Positions 33,836 through 46,986 are shown, numbered from the stretch's first letter. The stretch is 64,000 bases of DNA from Fallopia convolvulus (GCA_964016875.1 OZ024736.1:43556707-43620706); one strand, 5' to 3'. A program made the numbers and translations. The notes: generated by a model not told the origin, from the letters alone.

Positions 33836-35700
33836 TAATTTATCTCTAATATGTGTTGGATCCGGATTGGATCGGATGCTTAAGTAACATTGTAGCCGTG
33901 CATTAAGCTTCTTATCAAGAAATTTTGGAGTAGGCTGGATAATTTCATTTAAATTGAATACTTTCATTTAAGTTATTAGTGCGTTTTTTCTTGTTTGTCT
34001 TTAAACAAACGGTACGTAACATACACACGTACACTCATAATACATCTTCAAAATTTCCAAGACATCTGAAAATGATCCATGAAGCTCAGTATATACAGTA
34101 TTTATTTTTTATTTGGATGTGAAATTAGTAAAGTTAAAAAGAGTTTGGCATGTCTAGAGCTAGCATGGACCGTGACTTAGAGCACAAACATTATGATAAA
34201 TATTGTAGATCTCTTTTTAATTAGGAGACGTTTGAATCAAATCATCCTCGTACGAAAAGTTAGAAACAAAAAATAAATAGATAGTCATGAAATCAAGTAC
34301 ATTAATACATTATCCAAATATCAACGTGGAAGGGTTATAACTAGGGTCGTTTTCAGTGGAGAGTAGTACAACGTCGCTAATTAAGCAAACATTGTATGTA
34401 TAATAATGAAAGGATAAAATTGAAAAAGAGGCCAAATGGCGATCATACAACCAAGAAGCTAGACACTTGTTTCAAAAAACGGCAATCCTATAAAACGTGA
34501 GCTTTTGAAAGTTGCGAGTTTGAGAGTGGTGTGCATGTACTCCAAAAGGGGTCCGCCATAATGATCCCACTCACCTCAATTGCTCATTTATCCATATCCA
34601 ATCGAGTTGCAATGGTGACAACGCACAGAATTTTCCCGGCCCCTTTATGTTCCCACCTTACTAATTAATGAGGACGGAATATTTGATACTGTACCGAAAT
34701 GTGTATGATGGGACGGTTGAATCTTAATTTGTGATAAATTGTTTAGTCCGATCGAGTCGAATGGGCCAGCTTGATCAATCCAATTGCTATTGGAAACTTT
34801 AATTTGAGCATGGCCTATAGACTGCTAACAAAAATGAAGTGATTAGGGGGAAATTAAGCTAGTAGAGATCAAAATTGTGTTTTATTAGACTCTCGATCAA
34901 TGAGTGTCTTGAAACATTTTTAATCAACTTGGGCTGAGAACTTGACCATGGGAAGCAGGCGTATACTTCTCTTGCAGCTGATTTTTGTGAATACAGTCAC
35001 GTGCACAGAGCGTGCCTATGGCTTCTCAAACAAAAACCGAATGTTTTTTTTTAATTACAAGGGATTAAGGCAATTCAATTGTTAATCTCACAACACGTTG
35101 TTCAGTTTATTAAAAACAAAACAATTTATATGTTTTAGCAATTTTTTTAGTATTGAATCAGTACGTCTTAAATGTTGGCTTGCATAAGAAAAATTATAAG
35201 ATTATGATACAAGTGGAATATTAGCTAGTAACTGTAGGATGACAATTGAATTGATTGACTTAGTAAGGATTAATTCTTTTAGGATATCTTAATCCGTATG
35301 GACTGTGAATCATCAACACATAAAATGTTAAAAGGCAAGACATACAAATGCCAACAGAAGATCCATATACAATAGAACTTGCACACTCTCTTCCATTTTT
35401 TTGTTACCGCCCTGCTTCCACTGCAGTTCATACTTTTTTGCAACTTTTAAAATTCTGTAAGGCGTTCTTACTTGAGAGAACGTATATGATACAGATATAC
35501 TGAGTTTTTCAAGATATTTACATGTACTATACAGTATACACATACCCAAAGGGAGACCAATCAAGCAGTTCGTTGAGTTAATCTTCTCTTATACTTCTCC
35601 AAAACACCCAAATTAATCGTCATGGAATAACCCATACTGACTAGCCAAATTGCTTCAAGGACTAGAAAGAGTGGGGTTTTATATACAACGAGCTGATTTT
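33836..35700. other. Intergenic; downstream side of PAH
   Basis: AT-rich. The part next to 35,700 is the 3' UTR of the PAH gene. No other gene, RNA gene or recognisable repeat is seen. Confidence 0.5.
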
Positions 35701-38700
35701 TCAAACAACAGTCTCCGGGGGAGGCAGTCTCCAGAAATTCCATGAATTGAAATCCTCCTGCAACCAAAACATGTATATATAGTTATAATTAAGTACTTAG
35801 TAGTGTAAACATGTGTCATGTTCTTAGGCAGAGATCATCTTCTTAAAAAAAGGCACCCACCTGTTCAGAGGAAGATACAGAAGAAGGCGGTGGAAACATG
35901 CCGTGAACAAGAGTGTGAAGGGAAGTATATGTTTTTCTGTCAACACGCCGTTGCACTGCAACCTCACCCTACTCACACATCAAACATAGAACAGTGAATC
36001 AGGACGTAATCGGTAGCTTCTCAAGGGTTTGGAAACTAGCTAGTGTATCTTGAATGGTAACAAAATTGTTACCTTGGGGTTAATAATGAAGATCTTTCCT
36101 TTCGGGATTCCTACTTTAAGGTAGCTGAGTTCATCAGTGTCCCGATTTCCGAATCCTGCATAAAATGGGTTGTGATGTGGAGGAAATAGGGCCCTAATGT
36201 CCTGGAAAGAAGTCACAAGTTTTAACAAATTGTCAGTGAATACAGAATTCTTGAGACTAGCAAGCAAGCAAAAAAATAAAAAGACTAACCTCTAAGCATG
36301 CAATCTTGAACTCATGGGGAGCTCGTCGAATTACTGATTATACAAAAGAGAAGAAAATGCAATTATAACCATCATAGAGATTGGAGTTGACCACCAAAGC
36401 ATCATTTGTAATTATTTTTTACCTTCTCGAATCAAGGAAGGGAATAGTCCATCAGGAGAGATAACGACTGGTCCCTCTGGTAATGCTTTCCCGTCCTATT
36501 AAAGCAAAGTAGAGGGAAAAAAAATCAGAAAGGAGATCTGAAGAACAGAAAACCACTTAGGAAAAGAAGCTCCAAACTGTGATTCCAGAACAGGAGGCAA
36601 GCACCTGCTTAAGATTGAACAAAAACTGCCTGGTGAGAGAAGCCTGGGATATTGCACGTGCACTGAGAAAAAGCAGTTCATAACCATTTTCCTGCAAGGA
36701 ATTTAAAACAGCATGAGTGATCTTGGCATGTTTTTAAATTGCAGAGATGGTGAGAAAGCTGGTCTGTAATACAAAATCTAAAAAGATTTTTAAAAAGAAA
36801 AAAGAAAAAGAAGCCAGGGTCACAGAATACAATTATATGAAAAACATGATATGCAACCAACCTTAATGGCAGAAAAAAGATGGGCAACTCCTATATGTGA
36901 CCAGTCAACACCAACTAGAGGCATGAACTGTCCCAGAACATCAGATCTGTGCAAGGTATTTTGCAAATGAATATTAGAGAAAATATTAACTTAAATATTA
37001 GATGTTTTTTAGGACAGAACGAGGGGATGCAAGATTTTTAAACAAAAAAGGCACGCAATAAACAAAAACAACTGCACAAGAATGACGAGAAACAAAAACT
37101 GAAGGCATTCATGTTAATAATTCACATCATGTTCTGCAACATTACCAAAATTAAGCAACACTCACTTAGTAATAGTTCCATCTACATCTGAAATTACTAT
37201 ACGAGCATTCCATTTCCACAAGTATATTCGTGCATCAACCTGTGAAGGCAAAACATACAGATAAGGAAAGTAGATGGACAAAAAAGCAACAAATTTGAGG
37301 AAAAAACAGAGATTCCAGACACCTTCTGTTCTCCCAACATTGGCGTTGAGAATGTGAATGTTACTTCATTCCTTCCTTCCTTAAGATTTAAGGATTTTAA
37401 CTGTTCAGATGTCGGTGTCTTTGCCCACACCATCTTCTTTATACTTGCAGATTTTGGAGTATCTGTGTTTTCTTCCGAGCCTTGCTGGGTAACAGTAGCA
37501 ATTGTGGAATTGATTGATTGCGTTGGATCCCTTTCAACACCATTCTCAACTTGGTCAACTGTTATCATTCCTTTAGGTTCCAGGATTTGTTCACCCGTGG
37601 GAGAACCAATAGCTGAAATGATAGGCAAAGCTGCATCCCAAGGAAAATAGAGACCCCCAATTCGGACCACCAACCTATCATTTCTTATAATTTCAGAACC
37701 AAGGTAAACAAGTTTCTCTAAATCCAATTTTTCAGAATCAAATGCTTGAGCTGCTGCTTCTTGTCCCATTCCCTTGTATAGCATATGTCTGCAAAGGGAT
37801 ATTTCTACATAGAACATATAAAGATGTTTATTAATGAAAAAAAATAGTAGCAATATAAAAAAAAATAACAAAGAATTGATCACATAAACTACAGCAACTT
37901 TTAACAATAATACCAAATAACTGTAAGAATAATAGGAATATTGAGAATTGAGAATAAAAACAAACAATTATCCTTACCAACTGCAGGATCTGAAAGAATC
38001 TTCCTCAGCTCCTCTGAGATCTGCATGTACTCCATTGAAGAATGTCTAGATGTTAATTGCTTCTTATGTTCACCAGTCTCTAAAGCGGTAGTTTTTTCAC
38101 CCTGGGCTAACTTCAGATTGTCAAAACTCGAATCTAAGGAACAGCTTATGAGACAATTGGAACCTTGAGCATTGATATCGGCTTCATGAGGCAAAATTCT
38201 AGGTAGAGATTTTACTGTCTGTTCTGTCTGGTCAGCCAGCTCATGAACTCTACTGATAATAATAGGGCTTGATACTGTCCTTGACATTTCCGGACTACTG
38301 GGGTGACCATCAGGCAGGACGTCTTGAATAAGCCGGCCTGTGAATGAATGCGACTCATTAAGCATCCCAGCAGATTCACCCAACTTTTCTTCGCTGCTTT
38401 TGGGGTAACATTGGGGATAATTTTCTGCCTCCAGAGAGTCTAAAGAAATGGGATGTGTATCCATAGTCTTTGTACATTCAGAACCATCAAAATCACTGAA
38501 AAAGAATTGGGTGTTGTCAGGATTTTTGGCTAATAAAGCTACATTATGTTCCCTACTCTCCCCAAAATCCTGAGACTTACTTTCTTCGTATGAACCCAAA
38601 TGGTCTAAATCAGAAGAGGCGGAGCTGCTAGGTTTCTGTGAACTCAAGTTTTCTTTAGAATCAAGTATAGAGTTTGTTAAACTTGGAGAAGGAGTCTGAT

Positions 38701-40012
38701 TCACTACCATTTCTTCTACATACTTTAAAGGGCTTTCATTGGTTTCACACTCAACAACTACATCTACTTTTGTTTCAAGCATATTTTCAGCATCACTGGG
38801 TGTAATACTATCAGATTTTGACCCATCAATAGATCTGCAAGGGTCTTTATCTCCTAGATTATCTCTATTCATGCTCGTTTTACATTCTAATATACTAGAT
38901 GAAAACTCAGAATCTACCTTGGAAATCAGCTCTTGATCATCACTTAGCACTTCAGCAGGTACATCCATTTCCCTAGAAACAAAACAACTTGACACGTTCT
39001 CACTGGATTCTCCACTTGAACCATCATCCATAAAGCTTTCTGAAGTATCACAATATAAGGATGATTCAACATTCTCCATTCTCCTTTCATCTCCAACCTG
39101 TAGTGCTTGAATAGTACTAGACTGCACATCTCCATTCGATCCAACATCTGCCTTAACTGAGTTTGAATTAGTTCCAATATCACCTCCATTAGATCCTACT
39201 AAACTTTCAAAAGCATCAACATCAAGATAAGTTTCCTTTAAAGTAAAAGATTCCATATAATTCACTGGAATTTGGGTCTCACATTTATCATGGAAACCAT
39301 TTGACTGAGGTGACAGCCTACAAGAATCCATTTCATTTATCTTCTTATCATGAATACTAGAATTGCGCAGCGTACTGTCCTTCCTGTGCTTACGAGTAGC
39401 AAGACTGGTAGACCATCTGACCTCCAAAAGATCAGCAGCTATCTCAGCACGCTCCAAAGAGCCTTCTCGATCCCTACCAACAAAATTTTCTTGGTGCTTC
39501 AAACGATTCTCTTTCCAAGACCTTTTCCCAAAGACAAATCCTAGAACTCTAGGCCCTGTAGAACTGCTCCTAGTCATCATCTTCTTCTGATTGCTAGCTC
39601 CAAACTCGGAATCAAGCTTTGGCTTTTGCAATTCATAATTGCAACTCATATTCTTCTGTGCCATTCTTATACATGAGGACCCATCCGTATTATCACCTCC
39701 TGAAGAACCGATAGAATCAGACATTTCCTCGTCTCCATCAACCTCCCTCAGAAAGTGTGCCCCGCCTTTATTATCCAAGTACATACGAAAATCAGCATCA
39801 ACTCCATTGACATTTATGCTGACCACTTTCTCCCTTGCCTTTAATACGCCTTGAAACTTTCCAAACTGAACATACCAAGGTGAAGACTTATAGCTTCCAT
39901 CTTCTTGTTGCACCACAACAATGTCCACGGCACCACCGAATGGATGGAATGGAGCTGAGACAGTAACGACCCCGCGGGATATGTAACTGCCTAGCTTTCC
40001 CACAGCATTCAT
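35701..40012 (-). CDS. PAH: Phosphatidate phosphatase PAH (plant lipin)
   Basis: Mg-dependent dephosphorylation of phosphatidic acid to diacylglycerol, controlling membrane-lipid synthesis at the ER. Ten exons: 40012-37978, 37804-37323, 37239-37166, 36946-36862, 36691-36605, 36495-36423, 36333-36290, 36201-36073, 35968-35861 and 35757-35701. All are GT-AG with consistent phases, giving 1,057 residues. Start MNAVGKLGSYISRG is the canonical N-LIP start; no upstream in-frame ATG is used. N-LIP covers about 1-110. The C-LIP domain carries the catalytic DxDxT motif as DVDGT (about 857-861), then LFLSARAISQASLTRQFL and HEFKIACLEDIRALFP. The protein ends WNFWRLPPPETVV. A very long Ser/Glu-rich middle in exon 1 makes it longer than Arabidopsis PAH1/PAH2 (about 900-930 residues). 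Whether it is PAH1 or PAH2 is not decided. Confidence 0.93.
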
Positions 40013-40800
40013 CCTTTCTACCAATGGAGCGATCAGATCAACAAGTTCACAGATCAATTCATTATCCAGCGTCCCAGAATGATACTCAAACCACACACAC
40101 AATATTTCGATATTCCAAAGGCTTTTAAAACTAAAAGTCAGATCAAAGTGGGAATTGAGAATCTTTGAATCCGAACCCTCTGTACTTGAACCATCAGTTT
40201 GCCATTAACTGAAGAAACATTTACCACAACACCCCAGAAAGATATTATTTTTACTGAATTCGAGGCATGTGGAGCTCAAATAAACAGCAGCTACTCATAA
40301 AAACAGAATCCGAAAGCTTCACGTAAATCAGAAACCCCAAATCGGAAGCCTGCCCGAGAAATTAGAAAAGGAAAAAAAAAATAATCAATTTCCCTTAACC
40401 GTAATTCAGTAAAATTTGATTCACTCAAATTTTCCAACAGGGGAAATCAAACCCTAATCTAAGATAAAACTGGAACTCGCAAGAAAACAGAAGAAACCGC
40501 CAATTAATGTAATACAAAAAGGTGGTGGGCCTGTGAGAAGCATATTCCGTTTGAAGTATACGAATGTGCCGCGCAATCATTCATCAGTTCATGACACATG
40601 ACTTTGAAAAAAGCAAATTGTTGCCAACAAGAAATCTATACCCCTTGATTAGTTAATTGTTTAATTTTTTTAAAGCGGTGATGGGATTAACATGAAAAGG
40701 AATCAACAAAATCAACCAAAAAGTTAGATGATTTGGGGACACTGACCTTGAGATAGCCCACAGGTTATTGCAGAAAAATGGAGATGAAGAGCGAGGACCT
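40013..40800 (-). promoter_or_regulatory. PAH leader and promoter region
   Basis: The minus-strand sequence upstream of the PAH start has no coding frame apart from a short in-frame extension without ATG. It probably holds a 5' UTR, perhaps with an intron, but I could not fix its borders. No clear TATA box was chosen. Confidence 0.3.
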
Positions 40801-41619
40801 GAAACCCCGATCTCTCCCAAGAGAAATAGAAATCAGAGTGGTGGGAGAGATATGGAAGGTTTTAGATTTCACGCTTGGTCGGCTTGGAATGTCCAGGAAG
40901 AGAGAACGAGCAGTGGGTCACACGTCAGCACTCCTACGTTGTTTTTCTATTTTTCTCCTTTTTTCTTGTTTTTTTTAGCAATTTATACTACTTTTTATCA
41001 TTCTCTTCCTATATTTTCTTCTTTTTTTTCAAAAAAAAGGGATAAAAATACATGATTAAAATTGATAATTAAATTATACTGTACATTTTAGGAAAGGATT
41101 TATAATTTTTATTTTCAAGGGAAAAAAACAATAAATATGTGAGAAAGTTTCAAAGTTATACAGAGGTGGTGGGCCCAGCTCTTGTAGGCTGTCTCCAAAT
41201 TACGGCATTCGCTTCGTATATCCACACGGCACCCCATCTGCCCATCATCACCACCAATCTCAAAGATCGGACTTTGGCGCCACTTCGTTCTTCTCAGCTA
41301 AACGACGCCGTTTTGGCTTTAACAACTCGTTCATTGGGCCTTTTTCTCTTCAATAAGCTCACGACTTTTTAATTAAGAGCTAATCTAGGTAATATAACGT
41401 AACCTAGTTAAGACATTATATTTAATTTAGTTGATCAAATGTTGTGGAGTATATGCTAAGCCATTAGCATAGTCTTACCACTTTTATGTCCAATTCAAGT
41501 TGCTATACCCATGACTTTTGGAAAATGTATTCTTCAAATATGTTGCTTAATGTCTTGTATTACCATCTCAACAACATAGTAAAGTTAGCTCTTATTCAAA
41601 TAATAAACCACATTTTTGT
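40801..41619. other. Intergenic, nothing coding
   Basis: T- and A-rich runs, then AAACGACGCCGTTTTGG near 41,300, an imperfect palindrome often seen in plant promoters. No gene assigned. Confidence 0.4.
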
Positions 41620-41639
41620 ATTGACTAATTGAACCCGTC

Positions 41640-41756
41640 ATGCCATATACAAACTGACTCAAAAATTTAACCGGATGATCATATGACTCGTATCTCCCCA
41701 GGAATCAAACCTGCCGTTCTTCTCAAAACATCAAACCTGTTGACCATCCGGTTAAT
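41640..41756 (-). mobile_element. Possible tRNA-derived SINE fragment
   Basis: On the minus strand a box-A-like TGGTCAACAGG (41746-41736) is followed by a box-B-like GGTTTGATTCC (41711-41701), the internal Pol III promoter layout of tRNA-derived SINEs. The region is bracketed by an inverted repeat (TTAACCGGATG), which could also be the stem of the tRNA-like part. No poly(A) tail or target duplication was fixed. Confidence 0.35.
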
Positions 41757-41900
41757 AAAATTACCTTTAGAGCAATTGTTAATTTGTTATACACCAGAGA
41801 AGATTGAATTTCACTACTGCAGGGTTCATTAGTTCTTTTAGGCAGTTTTCGCACATAAAAGTGAAAACACAGTCGCATAAAAAAGCTTACACTTAAACCT

Positions 41901-44281
41901 TCATTGCCTGATCTCTTGCAACAACTTTTCAATGGCTTCAGATGAGAGAGGGACGTGCAAGCAATCCTGTCCATCAGCATTTCTTCGCATCTTCACCAGT
42001 TCGTGATCCTTAAACTCGGTTAAATGAGAGTTCAAAGTAACCTGGCTACTCACCAGAAAACGCTCCCTGCAGGTCGCATACAGGTCACTGACTGGCATCC
42101 CTGTCAACAAAAAGAGAGAGCATAAGAAAAGAAGCTTATAAGAACTGCAGATGATAGCACTTGTCAAATGGGTCTCTTTGGAAAAAAAAACTAGTTGCTT
42201 GCCTTCTTCATCAGGGTGAGACAGCTCATACTCAGCTAGAACTTTGAAGACGCTTTGGGCATTTGGCGTCAAGCTCTGGAGGACAATTGCTGCTGTTTTC
42301 GCACTTTGTGCAGTTCCGCCATGTGCAAGAATTAGAGGGACGAACACCCCTTCAACCTTGTAAGATGCAAAAGTTGGAACGTGATGCCAGCACCAATTGA
42401 ACTGTGTATGAACCATCTTCTTGTCCCACACTAACCATGAATCCTAATTAGAAAAAGCCACATTTGTCCCAATATAATGCAGAAGCTCCAGGGTTGCTGT
42501 GTTGACAAAAGTAAAGATAGATGTCTTACACAGAGGTGTGTTGACATGATCAATGGAGGCAACCATTCGAACATTGGAGCATGCAGCAATTCGGGCAAGA
42601 TATTGTTGGGTGTCAGAATCTCGTAATGCAGGGCCATCAATATTGTGAACAAGCATGCATATGAAAAAGTCATTCGTCTCAGAATGTGAACCATTCAGAA
42701 AAGAAAGAAGATCATCTATGGATCTAGTGTTAAATGGCTGTTTAGCTTGACCAGAGCTCCCTACAGACTTCCTTGAGGATTTAATTTCTTCCCATAGAAT
42801 TTCAGCCATGGCTATGATAACCTGTAAAGTTCGGAAGTATGGAGTATTTTAATAGCTGAACATGAGGGACAAAATCCAATTGCTGACTGAAATACAGCAG
42901 AAGAGAAGAATTAAACAAAATAGAAATTTAAAGAACAATTTTACATGTTTGATATTGATAGACTGAAGATAGCCATTGATTACTATCACTGCATAATCTG
43001 ACATTGCTTTTGAAGCAAAATCTTCAATCAAAGCTTTCTTTGATCCAAACCCGTACATTAGAAGCCCAAAACCACATCTGCGGTTTCAAATCAAAGGCAA
43101 GGGATGTTGAAGCAGATATGAAGGGAAAGAGGAAAGCAAAAAAAATCATGACAAACAAGCTAACAAGCACTATTAACGCTGAAGATAACCAACAAAAACC
43201 CCACCCAACTTCTAAAGCACAAACAAATCTGGATATCATATTAGCAGTCATGACTTGATTAACTCAGTAAAGCATGTAGGGTAGGCTGGTGATATGCATC
43301 AGCTACTTCTAGATTCCTCATCTTTAAATACACTAGCTAACAAGCAGAGTCATTAGATTCTCTAGTCCTAAAAAGTATGCAACTATAACTCAAAACACAT
43401 TAGCTTTGACCTAATGTCTAGTCGTCAGCAAGATATGAAAAACATGGTTAATTTGTTGAGCTTGTAAGTTATAATGAACAAACATGAGATTCATGAGCAT
43501 AAACAGTGATCAGGTGATTTCAAGTTTTCAACTATGTCAGCATCCACCATGATATGCCATCAATATGAGTTGTCCATTAAGGATCAGGAAATACATAATC
43601 TAATGAATTGAATCCATTGATTGAGTACCATTCCTTCTAATTCTAAGCTATCAATCATCATAGGGAAGAACTAAGAGTAAGGTAGTTTACAACTGCACAA
43701 GTAATTTACTAAGTGGAGGACAGTATGTAATTATACATATGTTATGTCATCTTCAGCATTGTGAGAAAATGAATTAACACTGCAGCAATCCCATAATTGA
43801 CAATTTTAGTATAATTAAATATCAGTTCCTAAGCAGTTTAAGAAAACATCTCATGTTTGGTTTAAAAAAATACTACATTATCAGAATATAGGTACAACTG
43901 TGAGTGGGTAGAATCCTACCTAAGCTCAAACAACCATCTAGGATACAGAATTCTGTAACTATCCATCAAAACTTTTATTTCCTTCTCATGCTTAGGTTCA
44001 AGTTTTGACATTGCCTCTCTCAGCTCCTGCATAACAAAGAACTGCCTCATTAAGCACCATAGGCAGACGTTACAAGAGAGGGATGACAAAAATTAATGTA
44101 AGAAATTGTGGAATCTTATGTATTATAAAAATAGCACACGTACCTCTTCAGGAACAGAATCGATATCAGATAGTTTACGAGTTGATTTCTTAGCTGAACT
44201 ACCAACTTCTTTTGCCAGAAAGTAATTCCTAGAAAACCCAAACTCTTCTTCGTCTCCGTCGCTGAAATCATCTTTTTCCAT
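41901..44281 (-). CDS. ORC2: Origin recognition complex subunit 2
   Basis: Subunit of the six-protein ORC that marks replication origins and loads MCM helicase in the nucleus. Six exons: 44281-44144, 44026-43920, 43077-42945, 42821-42530, 42430-42203 and 42100-41901, giving 365 residues, near the 363 of Arabidopsis ORC2. Recognisable blocks: SYRILYPRWLFELRCGFGLL and MYGFGSKKALIEDFA (AAA+-like core), VHNIDGPALRD, VRMVASIDHVNTPLLWDKKM, FNWCWHHVPTFASYKVEG, and a winged-helix C terminus (VLAEYELSHPDEEGMPVSD to EKLLQEIRQ). Intron 5 uses a GC donor (GAAG|GCAAGC) with an AG acceptor; the others are GT-AG. Intron 2 is the longest at 842 bp. The start codon is preceded by a probable leader intron ending near 44,312. 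Confidence 0.93.
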
Positions 44282-44788
44282 GTTTCTGGATGAAATCAAC
44301 TAGACAAGACCTGAAACACGGAAGCTCAACGACTCATGACAGTGGCAAAACCAGGAAATTTCTGAAGGGGGTCACAAATTCAGTTCAACAAATAATGAAA
44401 CGAATTTAAATAAACTTGGTTTAATTTCTAAACAAATTCATTTCAGCAAATAGTCAATCAATTGATTCGACAAATTACCTAATTGATATTCAAACCTTTA
44501 CTTTGTGACTCTAGATTGTCATTATCAAACTATCATACTACTTTATAAAACTTCAATTATCATTAAGTGCGAAACTATCCAGCTATTTTGCATTCAAACC
44601 CTAAAATTTATCAAATTTTATTTGAAAAGAGAAATTGAGAATACTAACCGATTAACCGTGGGGAGTGTAGGGTGGCGGACCAGCGGAGTTAGAGGCGGGT
44701 GCTTCAGCCGGGCGATGACGCGTGGGCAGGGATGGGGCGTCGTTCACTTTCTCGCTGCGTCGAAGACTAAGAAGTAGGAGCAGCGTAT

Positions 44789-44796
44789 TTTCCCGC
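44789..44796 (+). promoter_or_regulatory. E2F-type site upstream of ORC2
   Basis: TTTCCCGC (within TTTTCCCGCGC) matches the E2F consensus TTTSSCGC perfectly. It lies about 510 bp from the ORC2 ATG, near the presumed transcription start if the leader contains an intron (donor-like site near 44,650). E2F control of ORC genes at the G1/S transition is established in plants. Confidence 0.55.
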
Positions 44797-45068
44797 GCTG
44801 AGATACTAAGAAGTAAGAAGCGCCTTACTCTTTATATGGGCCTCCTTTATTTGGGCTAGTTCTATGGCCCACGAAATTATTCTAGATCCCTCATCTTTTA
44901 CATTAGCTAACACATAAACTAATAAAGTGTGTTAAAATTCCCACCAAAAAAATAAATAAAGTTTGTTAAAATGGTAAACTAATAATGGTTATTAATTTAT
45001 TAATTTTTAACTAATAAATTTTTTAGCGTTATCATCTTTTAAGTACACTAGTTTATTAAAAATGCTTT

Positions 45069-45623
45069 GTTATTTAATAGACCTCATTTGACACTTTGGT
45101 ATTTAAAAATGCTCTAGAGACTTTAAGGTATATAAAAACACATTTAATAGACAATAAGTTATTTTTTCCATCTGATTAAAAAAAAGGTTTATAATATATA
45201 AAGCCCTAAATCATACAAAAAATTACAATAGTTCGAAATTACACTTATTACATACAAGAATGATAATTTCTTTTGTGACTTACCAGGTAATTGTGCGCTG
45301 ATTGATAGATTCGAATACAACAGCAGTAGAGAAAATAATCCTACGTTGATTAGTGATGAACGATTGAGTTTGGTTTATAAGAAAAAAAAAATCTCGTGGA
45401 ATTAGAAACAACTTGTTATATTAGGGATTGGGATGGGTTAGGTTGGTTCAATCCATTAGGGTTAGAAAATATTTGCGTTGAACCGGGCTTTATATATTAT
45501 AGACCGATTTTTTTAAATCATATGGAAAAAATACCTTATTGTCTATTAGATGTGTTTTTATATACCGTAAAGTCTCTAGAGCATTTTTAAATACCAAAGT
45601 ATCTTAGGAGGTCTATTAAAAAT
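45069..45623. mobile_element. Foldback MITE with long inverted arms
   Basis: The left arm (about 45069-45212) and right arm (about 45488-45623) are inverted copies of each other for about 140 bp. Shared blocks include ACTTTGGTATTTAAAAATGC, TCTAGAGACTTTA and TATATAAAAACACAT. The central ~275 bp is unique. Transcripts would form a long hairpin. Superfamily undecided; a Mutator-like MITE is one option. No target duplication was fixed. Confidence 0.65.
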
Positions 45624-46302
45624 ACACATATGTCTTTTGGACCATAAATTTTGTTTCATTTTTTTGGTGGAAATAAGTTTTGTTTCTTCTCTTATAAAAG
45701 TTTGTTCTTGTGAAAACAAAGTAAAATTTAAAACTACTCTTTACCGTCTCTCTCATCCCCACTTCTCTCTCATTCCCATTATCTTTTCTCTCTTCTTATT
45801 GGTAGAAGTTTTGTTTGTTTTCATTATTCAAATAAACTAGTATAAATTGGAATAGGTAGGTAAGCTAAATTTTGAAGCTTATATTATTTTAAGCTAGTTT
45901 ATTAACTACAAACTAGTTTATTAACACAAAACAAATCAAATTTACTATTGTTTTTCAATTAGTTGAGGTGTATTGATTAGTTAATTTCATATGACAAACA
46001 CATCCTAAATGATAAAAAAAAAAAGAAAAAAAGCTTCATCACAAAAGCACACTTTCTATTCATATTTTTCTCTCTTATCAATTTTCTTCTCCTATTTTAT
46101 AATTTTCTCTCTTTGGATATCGCAAGTGACGGTTTTATCTTATGCTCTCACTTTGTTGGACCCGAGTTTTGGAGGTACATTTAGGGTCATATAATTGGGC
46201 AGGATAACCTCTTTTATCATCCAATTCAGTATCACAATAAACTTTGGACTGTGTCACACTGGCATCAATCCAACATTAAGGCTAGACTTTAAAAAGACCT
46301 CA

Positions 46303-46634
46303 GGTCCCGTTTGGTTTATAGCAACATATGGAAACGTAAACGTAAACGAAAACGAAATGAATCTAGACCATTTTTATTACTATAATACATTTATATAAAA
46401 AAAATCATCCAACAACTTTTCCATTGTAAAAGTTAGATAGAAGGGAGTGATTCCACCATTTTGTTACCCCCCCTTGGTGAAGGAATGATTGAGGTGGAAC
46501 AAGACCCTTGGTGGAGGAATGATTGAAGTGAGCAAGCCCCGTTGATTTTATTTTTCAATGTATCATTACACTAAAATAGACTACATTTATTTCCATTCCG
46601 TTTACGTTTCCATGAATTACAACCAAACAGGGTC
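46303..46634. mobile_element. PIF/Harbinger-like MITE
   Basis: Ends GGTCCCGTTTGGTT and AACCAAACAGGGTC are imperfect inverted repeats, and the match extends inward through GGAAACGTAAACG. A 3-bp TCA lies at each edge (46300-46302, 46635-46637). GGNCC-TTTGGTT ends with a 3-bp duplication suggest Tourist/Harbinger, although TCA departs from the usual TWA. Confidence 0.6.
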
Positions 46635-46986
46635 TCAATATTTTCATAAGTTCATTTCCTATCAGTACCTGGTTGTGTAGTGATGGGACAAGAATTTAGA
46701 GTCTTGCTATTCACGAGGTACTAGCTGCATCACATATAGAAAATTTTTCATGCTTTGACATACCCATCCAGTTTTAGTTGCTTTCGTGTTCAAACCATAG
46801 GGATAGGATACAAGAGTCTTTTGACAATTGCATGGAATTACGCATTAAAACTTCCTAACCAATACGGCAGAAATTTAGGATTACAGACCGGTAACTCGAT
46901 TTGCTTGACTCACTGAGTCGCGATACTCAATAGATTGAAAGTACCTTTCAACACTAAGCTACAATAAACAAAAATGGCATTTTCAC

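Noticed and set aside
38739..39854. Plus-strand frames opposite PAH
   Set aside because: They are antisense shadows of the long PAH exon, which has recognisable lipin motifs.
40012..40102. Upstream extension of the PAH frame
   Set aside because: The extension begins with GTG, and MNAVGKLGSYISRG at 40012 is the conserved lipin start.
42444..42809. Independent 121-residue ORC2-like frame
   Set aside because: It is ORC2 exon 4 read into its intron; the splice restores PLLWDKKM.
44341..44375. CAGTGGCAAAACCAGGAAATT, similar to the end of the hAT-like element at 23.3 kb
   Set aside because: Only a terminal fragment is present and no partner end was found; probably a relic in the ORC2 leader intron.
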